From Monomorium pharaonis (lineage: Eukaryota > Arthropoda > Insecta > Hymenoptera > Formicidae): DNA of 64,000 nucleotides. Shown piece by piece: positions 50,966 through 62,221 of this stretch (its first letter is position 1; each line of letters starts with the position of its first letter). The stretch lies in contig NC_050467.1 in NCBI RefSeq assembly GCF_013373865.1, positions 1 to 64,000 on the forward strand, given 5' to 3'. The notes beneath the pieces are model-generated. The model was not told the DNA's origin. It saw nothing but the letters and a program-made list of their open reading frames with translations, and did no database searches. Made by a program: the position numbers and the translations under genes.

Positions 50966-51018
50966 GCGCGCGCGCGCGCGTGTGTGTGTATGTGTGCGTG
51001 CGTGTGTGCGTGTGCGCA
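50966..51018. repeat. (CG)n/(TG)n microsatellite
   Basis: Seven to eight CG units grade into TG/CGTG repeats. Alternating purine-pyrimidine throughout. Confidence 0.9.
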
Positions 51019-52148
51019 CATGTACTGTAAGACATATTTAGGTTGTAAAAGTGAGAAAATGCGCATAAGAAAGGCGCGATTGTTCAATCTATATGTGCGA
51101 GATGTGCGAGATACGCGAGAAATCAGCTAAACTGATTATGAAATCATTTTGGAATGAAAATCTTAATCGAAATAATCTTAGAAGTCTGCCATTGATGGAT
51201 GCCACGCGTCTGGAATACCCTGTACAATTGCGGACAAAAGATACCTTTAAAAGGTAAAAGACACCTTTAAAAAGAAAAAGATCTATAGAAGACATCTTTA
51301 AAAAGAAAAGAGACATCGGTCCTAAAGCGTACCTTTTTTTAAATTTAATATGTGGATTTTGGAAAGGACGCGCTCTCGAACTGACATGGTCTACTATATA
51401 AACATAAGAAAGTTTCGTAATATACTTAATCAATCTGATTCGAGAGATAGATTACTTGTAAGATCTTTACGATATTTACTTTTAGACAAGCGTTATTCCC
51501 GACGATTTATCGGATTTGTTCTTAGGGCGGGATATTTTTAAATGCAGTTTCAACATGTATTCGAGTAAAAACTTATATACCTGCGTCTTTTGCTGCATTA
51601 CAAGTGATGTTTTGTATACGGTATGTATGCGTCGTCGTATCGTAAGATGTGTCAACCGCGAGAAATTATCATCACATCGTAAAACGACTCTGCCGATTGT
51701 TGTGCCAAAAAAGTCTATTATACAGCGATTACGCACATCTTTTGTACGATTAGAAGAACTCGCTCCATTTTCGACCGGCTCTCGTCCGTTGTGTTGTCGT
51801 TTACAATCGCGTCACTTAACTCGCTCGCAAACAGTACACAGAAAAAAAGTGATTTAACAAAATATATAGTTGCAGACTGTCAAATGCAGATATACTTAAT
51901 ACAATAATTTATGCTATTGCAATATCAACATCACAATTCAATCGAGACCGTTGTACTTGCATTAACAGCAAATATTATTGTATTGAGTATATTGTGTAGT
52001 TGACACGCAACTACACATTTTATTGAATCATTTACTTTTTTCTGTGTACGATTTCACGATACTGTACATAATTTGAGGATCCAGTAATCTCATTCCATAA
52101 CGTTACTTACTAATTAAAGGTTCGCGTTGCTCTCATTCGTGTATTTGT

Positions 52149-52193
52149 GTGCTTCATTAATATGTATATGTATAATAAATATTAATGAAGCAC
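52149..52193. repeat. Short perfect hairpin
   Basis: GTGCTTCATTAATAT (52149-52163) and its exact inverse ATATTAATGAAGCAC (52179-52193) enclose a 15-nt loop. Confidence 0.7.
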
Positions 52194-52719
52194 ATATACC
52201 TATAACATAAATATACAAAGAAAGTGAGAGAAGTATTTGGTATGTATGCGTGACGTGTGTGATGTAGCGTGTGATATATTGCATATTTAAATCTTCCCTG
52301 ATACACACATTCCTGTATGCATTACATTTCTATATACATATGAATGCGAAAAAAAAGAAAATTACGTGAGACGCACGCCGAAATATATTGTGAATATTAA
52401 TATCCTATTTGCGCCCGTTCGATCGAGCGGTCCAGCGATGTTAACATTTGCAATCTGTTTTGCCAAACAGCTTGATAGAAGCGCAATATTATCCGTTAAC
52501 GAATAAAATAAAGACTCGTAACCATACATATAGAAATAAGACTTTTATTTTCCTTTTCGCTTTAATTGTAGAATCGAGAGCAAATTGGGTATAAGTACGA
52601 GGTCGAAAGTGGTAAATGTAGTAGCGGGCAGTTGCAAACTGCAGTGTGGTGCGTAGAAATAATCGCGTTCGTAAGATGCTTTTTCGCAACCTATGAGTAT
52701 ATACCTGTTGCGTCGCGAC

Positions 52720-52825
52720 AATCGAAATTTTCGCGCGTTTCGTGTTTCACTCACATATCCGTGTAATATCGGGAGTGCCGCGAGTAAAGTATTGGGCGAT
52801 CCTCATTGTGCGATTCGAGGTAAGC
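52720..52825 (+). repeat. Third, diverged copy of the inverted-duplication exon segment
   Basis: Shares GAAATT.TCGCGCG, TATCCGT, AATATCGGGAGTGCCG, TAAAGTAT.GGGCGAT and GTGCGAT in order with 55630-55745 (right arm) and, inverted, with 54335-54435 (left arm). It lies in the same orientation as the right arm. A good splice donor, GAG|GTAAGC, ends the similarity. Confidence 0.7.
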
Positions 52826-53880
52826 AGGAGAATGAGGTGCCGGCAGAACTTCTACGAAAAGACATCCGCAAAGCAACTCGGTAAATATTTTTTTAATTGT
52901 AAACATATTTAATTGCTTTACTTAATTGTTGTTGCGCTTGTATTTTTACAATTTGATTTAAATATAACAATACATTTTTATTTTATCGTTTGACAAAATT
53001 TATAAAATTATAATACGTACATAATATATGTGTAGCAGGAATTATATACGTACACGTAATATGAGAGAGCGATTATAAGGAATTATCATATGTGATTTTC
53101 CCATTCTCACATATGTCTAATTGTTTTTTTATTAATACTTGAAAGCCACGGATTTGCAATCGTTAGTTTGCACTTTTGGCTCTTCGATGACATACGAATA
53201 TGTTAAAGTTTATTTAAAAATTTTAATGGCGTCTTAATACGAATCGATCTTGATCGTACTTTCAAGAATTTATAATGTTTGTGTTAGCATTTAAATATTT
53301 CGCATTTTTTTTTTTGACGTTTCGCATTTACTTAACATGAAATTGTGATGTCAATGCTATGAGTTTTGTAAACTCGATCGTCAGTATTAATAGATTTTTT
53401 GTCAAATTAAAATTTATTTTTTTTTAAGAAAATTTTTACTCATTGCCTATATATTTTTTAAGAGAAGATTTTAAAGCAAATTACTAACATTTTACTATTA
53501 AAAAATATCGTTGAATTATGTTAATACAGAGTTCCAAATTCTTTTATGCAAATAAAAATACGCACAAAAAATTTTTATTATTAGAATCTTTATTGAAATC
53601 TTCTTTTGAATCCTCTTCATATTTTGTATGTATTTTTAATTGTGTAAAAGAATTTGGAACTTTAATTGTCAATTAAATTAATTAAAAGATTATATTATTT
53701 TTTAATATTAAAATATCGATAATTTGCTGTAAAATCTTATAATTTTCGTAAATAATTCAGAAGTGAGGTAAATCAGATAAACAAAGGTGGACAATCAATT
53801 AGAAATGACAGATTAGTTGTTCGTTTTTGCAATGCCTATCAGTATATATATATGCCTTATACCAGAGAGGAATCTGAAAG
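52826..53880. other. AT-rich intergenic stretch
   Basis: No coding frame, RNA gene or repeat recognised between the third repeat copy and the inverted duplication. Confidence 0.35.
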
Positions 53881-54773
53881 CGGTCATCGCGTCGTTTTAG
53901 TAGAGTTCCTCTAAGGAACTCTACGTTTTAGGTGTTTTCAGCGCCTCTATATGCACAAAATGTGCATATTGAACTATGTAGCCAAATATCTATGAATATG
54001 AATCCCGTAGGTAATGTGCATGACTTTTTGGGTCTCTTCTATGCTATGTCCATGTTTATTTGGTTCTGTTTCATGCTATACCCGTAAACTTTACAATTAT
54101 ATGCATACATATTTTAAATCTGTTTTATGCAAATGTGCATAATCGTGTTCTATAAATGTACAATACCATATATACATGATATAAATTCAAATAATTGATT
54201 TGATAAAAATTCACTCACCGATTGCTGTCGCTGCTCCTGCTGCTGCTGCTACTGCTACATCCCTTTTCCGGAATACCGAGTCGCTCCATGGATGCCGCTT
54301 TCTGCTGACATCACCATGCTATTCTTGAACCGTACATTAATAACGATCGCCCGATACTTTATTCGGCACTCTCGATATTACGGATATTATATCACACACG
54401 AGTAAAACGTAAACCGTGCACGAGAATTTCACTTGGCGCGACCGTTACATTTGAAAAAAGACGTCACGTAACTTCGTGGAAACGCAGGCCAAATTCGTTT
54501 CGAAAATATGGAATTTAGTATGCTCGGACTAGTAGCACTTCACTTAATTCACTCGCGATATTCTACCGAACGTATCCTCCACACTTTGCTCGAATGCGTA
54601 CGCGAACACTTCACTCTAAACCGAACGCACGATGCCTCGCGGGTCGTCTATTAGCGCGACGGCATTCTCGACACAGCACCGTATCTGCGCACAATGAATT
54701 CTCAACACGCGAGCACGCACGGAGTCGACAGTGCGTCCGACCGACGCTGGAGCGTAAGGGAACATGGCGGCAG
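53881..54773 (-). repeat. Left arm of a 2.3-kb inverted duplication
   Basis: Matches the right arm in inverse orientation from CGGTCATCGCGTCG (53881) through TGCACAAAATGTGCATA, AAATCTGTTTTATGCAAATG, the donor-like TTCACTCACCG (54210-54220), CTGCTGCTGCTAC, TTGGCGCGACCGTTACATTTG, TAGTAGCACTTCACTT and GGAGTCGACAG, up to ATGGCGGCAGC (54764). On the minus strand it reads as an exon ending CAATCG|GTGAGTG. It is shorter than the right arm by about 380 bp inside. Small indels break any shared reading frame, so it is probably non-coding. Confidence 0.85.
53893..53931. mobile_element. Minimal hAT-like foldback with 8-bp target-site duplication
   Basis: CGTTTTAG (53893-53900) and CGTTTTAG (53924-53931) flank a 23-bp perfect palindrome: TAGAGTTCCT, loop CTA, AGGAACTCTA. 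The right arm of the inverted duplication has a single CGTTTTAG at the homologous place (inverse, near 56147-56154) with no insert, so the empty site is preserved. An 8-bp TSD and a TAGAG... terminus are typical of hAT elements. What remains is only fused terminal repeats. Confidence 0.65.
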
Positions 54774-54858
54774 CAGCGGACGTGACCGTTGGTAGGTACA
54801 CTCGGCGGTACTCGGCGCTAGTCGGCGCCACTCGCCGCGCCTGCGCCGCTGCCGCCAT
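54764..54858. promoter_or_regulatory. GC-rich core of the inverted duplication, candidate bidirectional promoter
   Basis: AACATGGCGGCAGC on the left is mirrored by GCTGCCGCCATATTG on the right, i.e. two opposed YY1/Pho-type motifs (ATGGCGGC) around about 75 bp of CpG-rich spacer containing CGGCG(C/G) repeats. The symmetry, GC content against an AT-rich background, and matching splice donors downstream on both arms suggest divergent transcription from here. No transcript evidence is available. Confidence 0.5.
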
Positions 54859-56166
54859 ATTGCTCCGTTGTTCCGCGCTCCAGTCGCGTACGCCACCCAG
54901 CGCCGCTTAGACGCTCTGTCGACTCCGTGCGTTTCCGTTCGTGTCTCTGCGTGTCTCGCGTATTGAGAATCGAATTGTGTGCAGGTATGGTGTTGTGCCG
55001 CCGTGCTAGCAAACATCGTATTCATGTGTAAAGCGCGGCGTCGTGCGTGCCTTCGATTTCGAGTAAGGTGTCGCGTGCGCGTTCGAGCAAAGTGTTTGTT
55101 GAATAGAATATCGCGTAGAATATCGCGAGTGCCAATGAAGTGAAGTGCTACTGGTGCTACTAGTCGAGTGCGAGTATACGAAATTCTCGAAACGAATTTG
55201 TCTCCGTTGTATCTCGGCGCGTAATTTTCATTCGAACGGTTTTCTCACCGCTTTCCTCGGCCTGCGTTTCCACAAAGTTGAGTGTGATGTCACGCCATTT
55301 TCGCAAAGTTTTCGTGTGCGCGTATTCGCTCGAGGAGTGTACGTAATCCGTTCGGCAGAATGTCGATCGTGTCAATAATTGAACTTTATTAGTTGTCGTG
55401 CAATCATACAAAGATACAAAACTCGGGGAGTGAATTACTTTATTTCTGTTCAGTGTGCCTCGACATGTGCATTTAAACAATTCTTGGCGCTTTTTTCGGG
55501 TTTTGTTTCGTGACGTCACGCATCATTACATGGCACTTTTCCGCCATATTTTCTTTTTTGATTCGCCGCCAATCAGACGAGCCGTACTTTTCACGTATTT
55601 TTTCAAATGTAACGGTCGCGCCAAGTGAAATTCTCGCGCGCGGTTTACGTTTTACTCGTGTGTGATATAATATCCGTAATATCGGGAGTGCCGAATAAAG
55701 TATCGGGCGATTGTTATTAATGTGCGATCATTATTAATGTGGTTCGAGAACAGCAGGATGATGTCAGCAGAAAGCGGCCGGCATCCATGGATGAGCGACT
55801 CGGTATTCTTGAAAAGGAATGTAGCAGTAGCAGCAGCAGCATCAGGAGCAGCGACAGCAATCGGTGAGTGAATTTTTATCAAATAAATTATTTGAATTTA
55901 TGTCATCATGTATATGTGGTATTGCACATTTATAGAACACGATTATGCACATTTGCATAAAACAGATTTAAAATATGAATGCATATAATTGTAAAATTTA
56001 TAGTATAGCATAAAACAGAACCAAATAAACGTAGACATAGCATAGAAGAAACCCAAAAAGTCATGCACATTACCTACGGAATTCATAGATATTTAACTAC
56101 ATAGTTCAATATGCACATTTTGTGCATATAGAGGCGCTGAAAACACCTAAAACGACGCGATGACCG
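54849..56166 (+). repeat. Right arm of the inverted duplication; candidate upstream exon of U1-70K
   Basis: Inverse partner of 53881-54773 (identity by eye roughly 80%). It includes an exon-like segment ending CAATCG|GTGAGTG (donor at 55864). From ATG ATG at 55758, a frame of 35 codons (MMSAESGRHPWMSDSVF, then an Ala/Val/Ser-rich end) runs open to that donor. It leaves one base, which fits in frame onto the exon starting at 56460. The extra internal ~380 bp (about 55160-55560) has no counterpart in the left arm. Additional Pho-like GCCAT(A/T)TT motifs lie at 55297 and 55541. Confidence 0.75.
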
Positions 56167-56491
56167 CGCTCTCAGGTTCCTCTGCTTATACTTTTGATTA
56201 TAACACGGAAGAGAACCACAAAATCGTAGATATTATCTATGGGATTTATTGGCTACGTAGTTAGCCTCAATGTCGATATTTTATGAACGTAGAGGCGCTT
56301 CAAGTCACAGCTTAAATTGCGTGATGTTTCTGAACGCAGCCCTTGACATCTCATGGTGGCGCTGGCAGCAGTGCCGGAGGTAATCGCCATTTTGCCCAGT
56401 GCTGAGAAAATGCCTTCGATGCCGTTTGTTTTACTTATTTAGTGAATAGATTATTACAGTGTGGTGCGGTGATTCGCGGCATCTCATCAGA
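56167..56491 (+). other. U1-70K 5' region
   Basis: Begins with a second, diverged copy of a segment of the right arm (56215-56325 resembles 56075-56165: CTA.GG.ATT, TACGTAGTT / TACATAGTT, TAGAGGCGCT). Then comes a candidate leader exon ending GCCGGAG|GTAATC near 56372, with GCCATTTT just after, and an acceptor ATTATTACAG at 56450-56459 leading to the start-codon exon. Confidence 0.45.
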
Positions 56492-58927
56492 ATGACGCAA
56501 TTCTTGCCACCGAATTTGTTAGCGTTATTCTCACCACGCGAGCCGATTCCATATTTGCCACCTGTCAGCAAACTTCCGCATGAGAAGAAGAACAGTGGTT
56601 ACGCCGGCGTCGGGGCCTTCCTCAAGTATTTCGAGGTAATGAAAGAACATTGCATTTCTCTCAACGTAATAGCATCTGTGTATTTCTTTTGCATATATTT
56701 GTCTCCTGTTTATACATATGGATTGTTTCCTCGTATTATAAACTGACCACTTTTTTCATTACCACATGGATCATAATGAAACTCTGCCCGATGTGCATCA
56801 TCGATTTCGAGTCGATGACGCCAATGTGATAAATAGATGGATAAATTGAAATCATTTTATTTTGTACATAGAAATTGATGCAGAAATTGATATACATAAC
56901 ACTTGCAGTTATTTTTAAGTGTATAAAATAAATTTTTATTTCTAATAACTTATAATTTCATATGATTCTGAAGGCTACTGTACATGAAGTTACTAAAAAA
57001 TAAAAATATAATAAACATTTTAATCAAATTTGTAATAGCAATAGTGTTATATTGTTTAATGAAACGTGGAAAATATTTGTTAAAATGTGTTACATTATGA
57101 TGGAAGAAAAATAAAATAGAAAATTCTTTTTACAGGATCCTAAAGATACTCCACCACCTGTGCGTGTAGAGACTCGAGAAGAACGTTTAGAGCGTAGACG
57201 AAGAGAACGTGCAGAGCAAGTTGCATATAAACTTGAACAAGAAATTGCTGTATGGGATCCAGCAGGCATTTCTAATGTTACAGCAGACCCTTTCAAGACT
57301 CTCTTTGTAGCTCGAATTGTAAATCTTATTTATATAATGCTAAACAAAAAAGTATATAATTAAACTATTGTATAGAATACATCTTAAATATGTTTTTCTT
57401 TTATTTGTATAGAATTATGACACCTCAGAATCCAAACTGAGAAGAGAATTTGAAGTATATGGACCAGTAAAAAAGGTGAATATTTTTCAAAAAATTGGTA
57501 TTTTCTTATTTAAAATTTCACAAAAAGTGTATTTTTTAAGTTTTGATTCATCTTACAGATTGTAGTAACACATAACACAATTAATGGCAAGCCTAGAGGA
57601 TATGCTTTCATTGAGTATGAGCATGAAAGAGATATGCACTGTAAGTAGCAACAACTTAGAAAGGTAAAAAAAAAAATTTATCGCGAAGCTCAACGAGCCC
57701 CGAATAGTTTGGAATTTTCATCTTATTTAGTGTCACTTCCAGCTAGTTATTAGGGGGGCAGGGCTATAGTTAGGGCTACTCATTTTCATTGGTACTTAAA
57801 CTAGACGGTACCGTTTAGGGAGGGGGGTCCCCATCATACGCACACCCATGCAGGAATACCGTTCTGTAAATGTATAAATATGGTAAAAACGAGAAACGAA
57901 CAAACAAAACAAAAACGACGTGAACGTTTATTGGCTGTCTTTGATTAATGCAGTTTTTATCTTGTTCTTGGTACAGCGTGGTGGCCGCTGCCGGCAACTA
58001 GTGCCGTTCACTATTCCATGCAAAATCCCTGAACCTGCCTGATAAGATAGGTTTGTATGTGTGGTAAGATCCAACATACAACAACGTTTAGCGTCTATTT
58101 GCTTATCCTATTTATCGTGTCTGATTTCGTCGAGTAACGCGCGGTTTCAATCGAATCATAACGGGTGTTTGTCATGACACAAGGCTGTTTACGGGATTTT
58201 CTGACCCGGGATTTTGATGTGTGTGTGTGTGTATACATATAATACACACACATACATACACATATTTGAATGACGTTTTTTTCTCTTAGAACATGTCCCA
58301 TTAAAACTGTTCATGGGTTCATGGATCTATGGATCCTAGAAGTCATTATGCTGTAATAGACTTGTAGAACATCTATAAGTCGTAAAATTTACGGACAGTG
58401 TCTATGGATCCAAGAATCGCATGAAAGTTAGCATTCTACATTGAAATTGATTGGTGGGCCTTTAGGATAAAGGTTCAGGGACAAACATTACCCATTTATA
58501 ACTGAATTCAATGAACCTATAACTTAGAGTATTTTGCACATGTATTTCTCATTTTTCAGACACAAATAACAGAATATTTCATGATACAATTATTATTCTG
58601 TGGCTTGAAGGTAGAAAAATTAAAATTTTTGTATATCTCAGCATTTATTTCTACCTTCATGTCGTAGAATGGCAATAGGTTTTCTAGTGCCATGATGTTC
58701 ATATCCTAAAATAAATTTACATATACATTCGACGGTATGTATTATTGCATTTATATAAAACTAGTGCAGGTAGCCCTACTCGCTTTTTTTGAGAATTTTA
58801 TCGTAAAGTGCATTTTTAGATTTTATTTTATTAATTGTCGCGTACACATTTTGTATATTTTTGAAAATACCATCACGAAATATAGGGATTAAATTAATTT
58901 CTGAAAAACCGTGTCATGATCGATAAC

Positions 58928-58984
<57 letters not shown>

Positions 58985-61900
58985 CATACGTAATTTTTTC
59001 TTGATTTGTATGTATCAAAATAATCTATTAATAGTCGTAAACATAAAATTTAAAAGTCGGAAATGTGTAGGAAGAGTATAATATAAAGTATAAAAAAATA
59101 AGCGGTAAAACTATTTCTTTAAATAAGTACTATGGTTCAAGGAAATCCGATTTTTATTCGAGATCTGTTGGAAAAAATGATTTAACATTTAAAACAAGTC
59201 CTTGAACATCAATTTCGATATAGAATACTAATTTTTGTTTATTCGGCATCGGTTTCTTGTTTTATAATGTCACTTTTTGCGAAAACATAATTTCGTGTAA
59301 CGTACATGTAGCACTTGCGGATTGTAGAGTCTTTGGATCCTAATTTTTTGAATCATCGAAATTGTAGATATCTGGCCTTCGTTGATTCTAAAATTTTTGA
59401 ACACCAAAATATCTAGAAAATCTAAAAATACCGTAGGCTTTGATTTATAAAGTTGGATCTTCGGATCTACGATCGTGCAATATGCGACACGGGAAATAAC
59501 GACCAATAAACGACACTTCCTGTTTCTTTCTCTCTCTCTCTGTCTTTCTCTTGAGTCAGGGAGATATTGAATTAGTGCAGCGAAGGCACATTTGCCTTTA
59601 ACATTACGCTAAATGTAACCTACCGCTAGATCACTATAACACATAAGTATATACGAAATGCGCACGGTTTGGTCGTAAGTAAAACGAAAGAAAAGCGCAC
59701 CAGGTAAATGCAATGTAAACCTCTTCGGAGATTGAACGAACGAACGAACGAACGTATGAAGACTGGGCATCTTCGCAATGAGTAGTCTCTTCGCGAGTCT
59801 CTTACGAGTTCATTTCACGTTAGACCGTACCTCTAAGCTTTGTGTTAACTTCCGTACGTAAGTAGCCGCGGTAGGTATTTTTTGTATTTGCTATACTTTT
59901 TTTGGATCATAAACAAGTAGTTTTAAGCTGCTTTAAAGTCCGGAGCATTTCTTGCTTCCGATCGTCGTTCAGTTGTAGCTACGGCTTGTGACGCATTCTC
60001 GTTTTACATTGTAAAATGCATTTTGGGTTATTGAATTTTGAGATTGTTATTCTAAAATCCTTGGAAATAATATGTTTAAAAAAGTTATTAATATGTCATT
60101 TACGATATAAACGTATTGTGATAAAATTTGTACTGTTCTTTATTTAAAAGTTTAATTCTCATGTTTATAAGAAAACGTTCGAATAATTTCGAGCGCCGAT
60201 AACATTTTAATATTTAAAAAAAAAAAGTTTTAAGAATTTTACCTGATGAACTACGACGACAATCTTTTGTAATTTGGAGAAATACGTGTGTTATTTTGCT
60301 AATGCCAAACATTAAATGTTTTACTTTCATTTTACATAGTAAAACGACACACGCCGGTAAGTGGATGTACGCACGATCGGCTGCAGCTCATATGATTACT
60401 TCGTTTTCAACATCGTCTGCAATATCAACAACAATTACAATCTGATTGATTCTGTTGCAACAATTGATATTGGCGATTCAGATGGAAATATTTTCCTCGG
60501 TACTTTAACAAGTACTTCTTCTCAAGATATCCAGCGAAACAGCGTAATGTCGTAACCGACTTGAGATTTATGAATCTCTTTTAAGGTTTATCGTTCTTTC
60601 AAACGAGTGCAGTTCCCATTCCACTTTATCCTGCAACGTTGCAAGCAAATTGTCGACTCTTTTCTTCTTATTACGATTCCCTATTTGAATAGATATCTGG
60701 AATATTTCTTTGAAAATGGATCTGCGGAACCAGTGATTTTTTAAACTTAGGAATACATTTAATTTGCATATTGAGGCTTTCAATTGTATTTAGAAACTTT
60801 TTAATCCTCGGCTGAACAAAGCTAGGTTTATGATCTTTAGAATTTGCAGATTTTACGGAAATTACGGACGTAGACTAGAAATTTCTTATGTTCAGATAGT
60901 CCGCAAATCTGAGGATCTGTGTAGATTCAGATGGCTTCCTGATTTTTTTCAAGGTTCCGTAGATTCGAAAATTATTAGACTATATGACCTATAGTTTGAT
61001 ACTAGAAAATTCTGGAAGCTATCTCTTCGAAACTCTGTGAGTCTTGGGATATATATTCGAAGACCCATGAATTCGAGGATCAGTGACTTGGAGAATCGTG
61101 GAATGTTTGCTTGTTAATAAACGATTTTGGATTCCAGTAACGCTCGATTTCGATAATTTAGGATCTTGATATCGGCCGATTTTGGGATCCGCAATTCCAG
61201 GAATTATTCCATTGTGTTAGGTTTTTCGAAGTTTGCCCTTTCGTTGGGACATAGACTTTGTAGACATAATCATTTAGGCGCATAAATTTGTTGGCGAACA
61301 GTAATTTCTGATCGGTATCTTTTAGCTGCATATAAGCATGCTGATGGTAAGAAAATAGACGGCCGCAGAGTATTAGTTGACGTTGAGCGGGCAAGAACAG
61401 TGAAGGGTTGGTTGCCTCGAAGACTTGGCGGTGGCTTAGGTGGTACTCGTAGAGGTGGTCCTGACGTCAACATCAAACATTCAGGACGGGAAGATAACGA
61501 AAGAGAACGGGAGCGATATCGTTTGGAACGTGAGAGAGAAACCTCGGGACGTGGCCTGGATAGAGACAGGTAAGTATAAAGTGAAATAATGAGTAATAAG
61601 ATTTATATATAAAATATACATTGTTTAATTTTGTGTTATAGAGATCGTGACCGTTTGGATAGGGAACGTCGCAGATCGCGCGATCGTAAGCGAAGGACCA
61701 GAAGTAGATCACGTGAACGTAGACGTAGGCGAAGTCGTGATCGATTGCCGGATCCTGACATCGAAGAGATCGAACGTCCACGTGACAGAAGGGATCGTGA
61801 TCGAGATCGTGATCGGGATCGCAAAAGACGGCGGTCGCGAAGCAACGATCGCGATCGCGATAGGGATCGTAAACGAGACAAACGAGACAGAGATCGTGAT

Positions 61901-62221
61901 CGTCGGGATAGAAAGGATCGTGGTGATCGTCAAGACGAGGATACGAAAGAGATCCGTATTAAGGAAGAACCATTGGACGGTAAATTTTTGACAAATAAAT
62001 TTGGTTTTAAAAAGATTAACGTAAAATTGGATATACGAATGTTAAATTATCTTTTAGATTATCCAGACTACACTAATACATTTGCAACGTCGGGCTCATA
62101 CTTCACCGCGGTCAAGTATGAAGACGATAACGATCAGGAAGTGGAGGAGAAATACCGAATTCCGGAGGGTCGTCCCGACCAGCCTCCGTATAACAATTAC
62201 GATTCTGTACAAGATTATTGA
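56492..62221 (+). CDS. snRNP-U1-70K: U1 small nuclear ribonucleoprotein 70 kDa
   Basis: Seven exons (56492-56635, 57136-57318, 57413-57475, 57559-57640, 61326-61569, 61642-61979, 62058-62221) give 405 aa; human SNRNP70 is 437. N-terminus MTQFLPPNLLALFSPREPIP contacts U1 snRNP core proteins. The RRM spans ~102-180, with RNP2 LFVARI (104-109) and RNP1 RGYAFIEY (143-150). Then GWLPRRLGGGLGGTRRGG, a glycine/arginine segment, and Arg-Asp/Arg-Ser repeats, ending DYPDYTNTF...YEDDNDQE. Role: recognition of 5' splice sites with U1 snRNA loop I. Intron 4 is 3.7 kb and splits the RRM, in sharp contrast to the others. The 78-nt intron 6 is a multiple of three without a stop, so its retention would insert 26 residues. 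Confidence 0.94.
57641..61325 (+). other. Long intron 4 of U1-70K
   Basis: 3685 nt inside the RRM coding region. It holds a (TA)n tract (58931-58980), (GAAC)n (59734-59753), and from about 58300 to 61200 many short degenerate motifs of the GGATC, GATTC and GAATC kind. No embedded gene or snoRNA with both C and D boxes was recognised. Confidence 0.5.
58931..58980. repeat. (TA)n microsatellite
   Basis: About 25 uninterrupted TA units in intron 4 of U1-70K. Confidence 0.95.

Larger units (their letters stand above)
49116..52719. other. CARMIL 3'UTR and gene-poor AT-rich stretch
   Basis: No coding frame with family resemblance on either strand. AATAAA signals occur after CARMIL (for example near 50232 and 50390). 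Contains a CG/TG microsatellite (50966-51018), a direct repeat of CTTTAAAAAGAAAA (51260-51310) and a short perfect hairpin (52149-52193). Likely CARMIL 3'UTR followed by intergenic DNA. Confidence 0.4.

Noticed and set aside
54594..55519. Several Arg-rich open frames in the GC-rich centre of the inverted duplication
   Set aside because: High GC lowers stop frequency. The frames are not shared between the two arms, so coding is unlikely.
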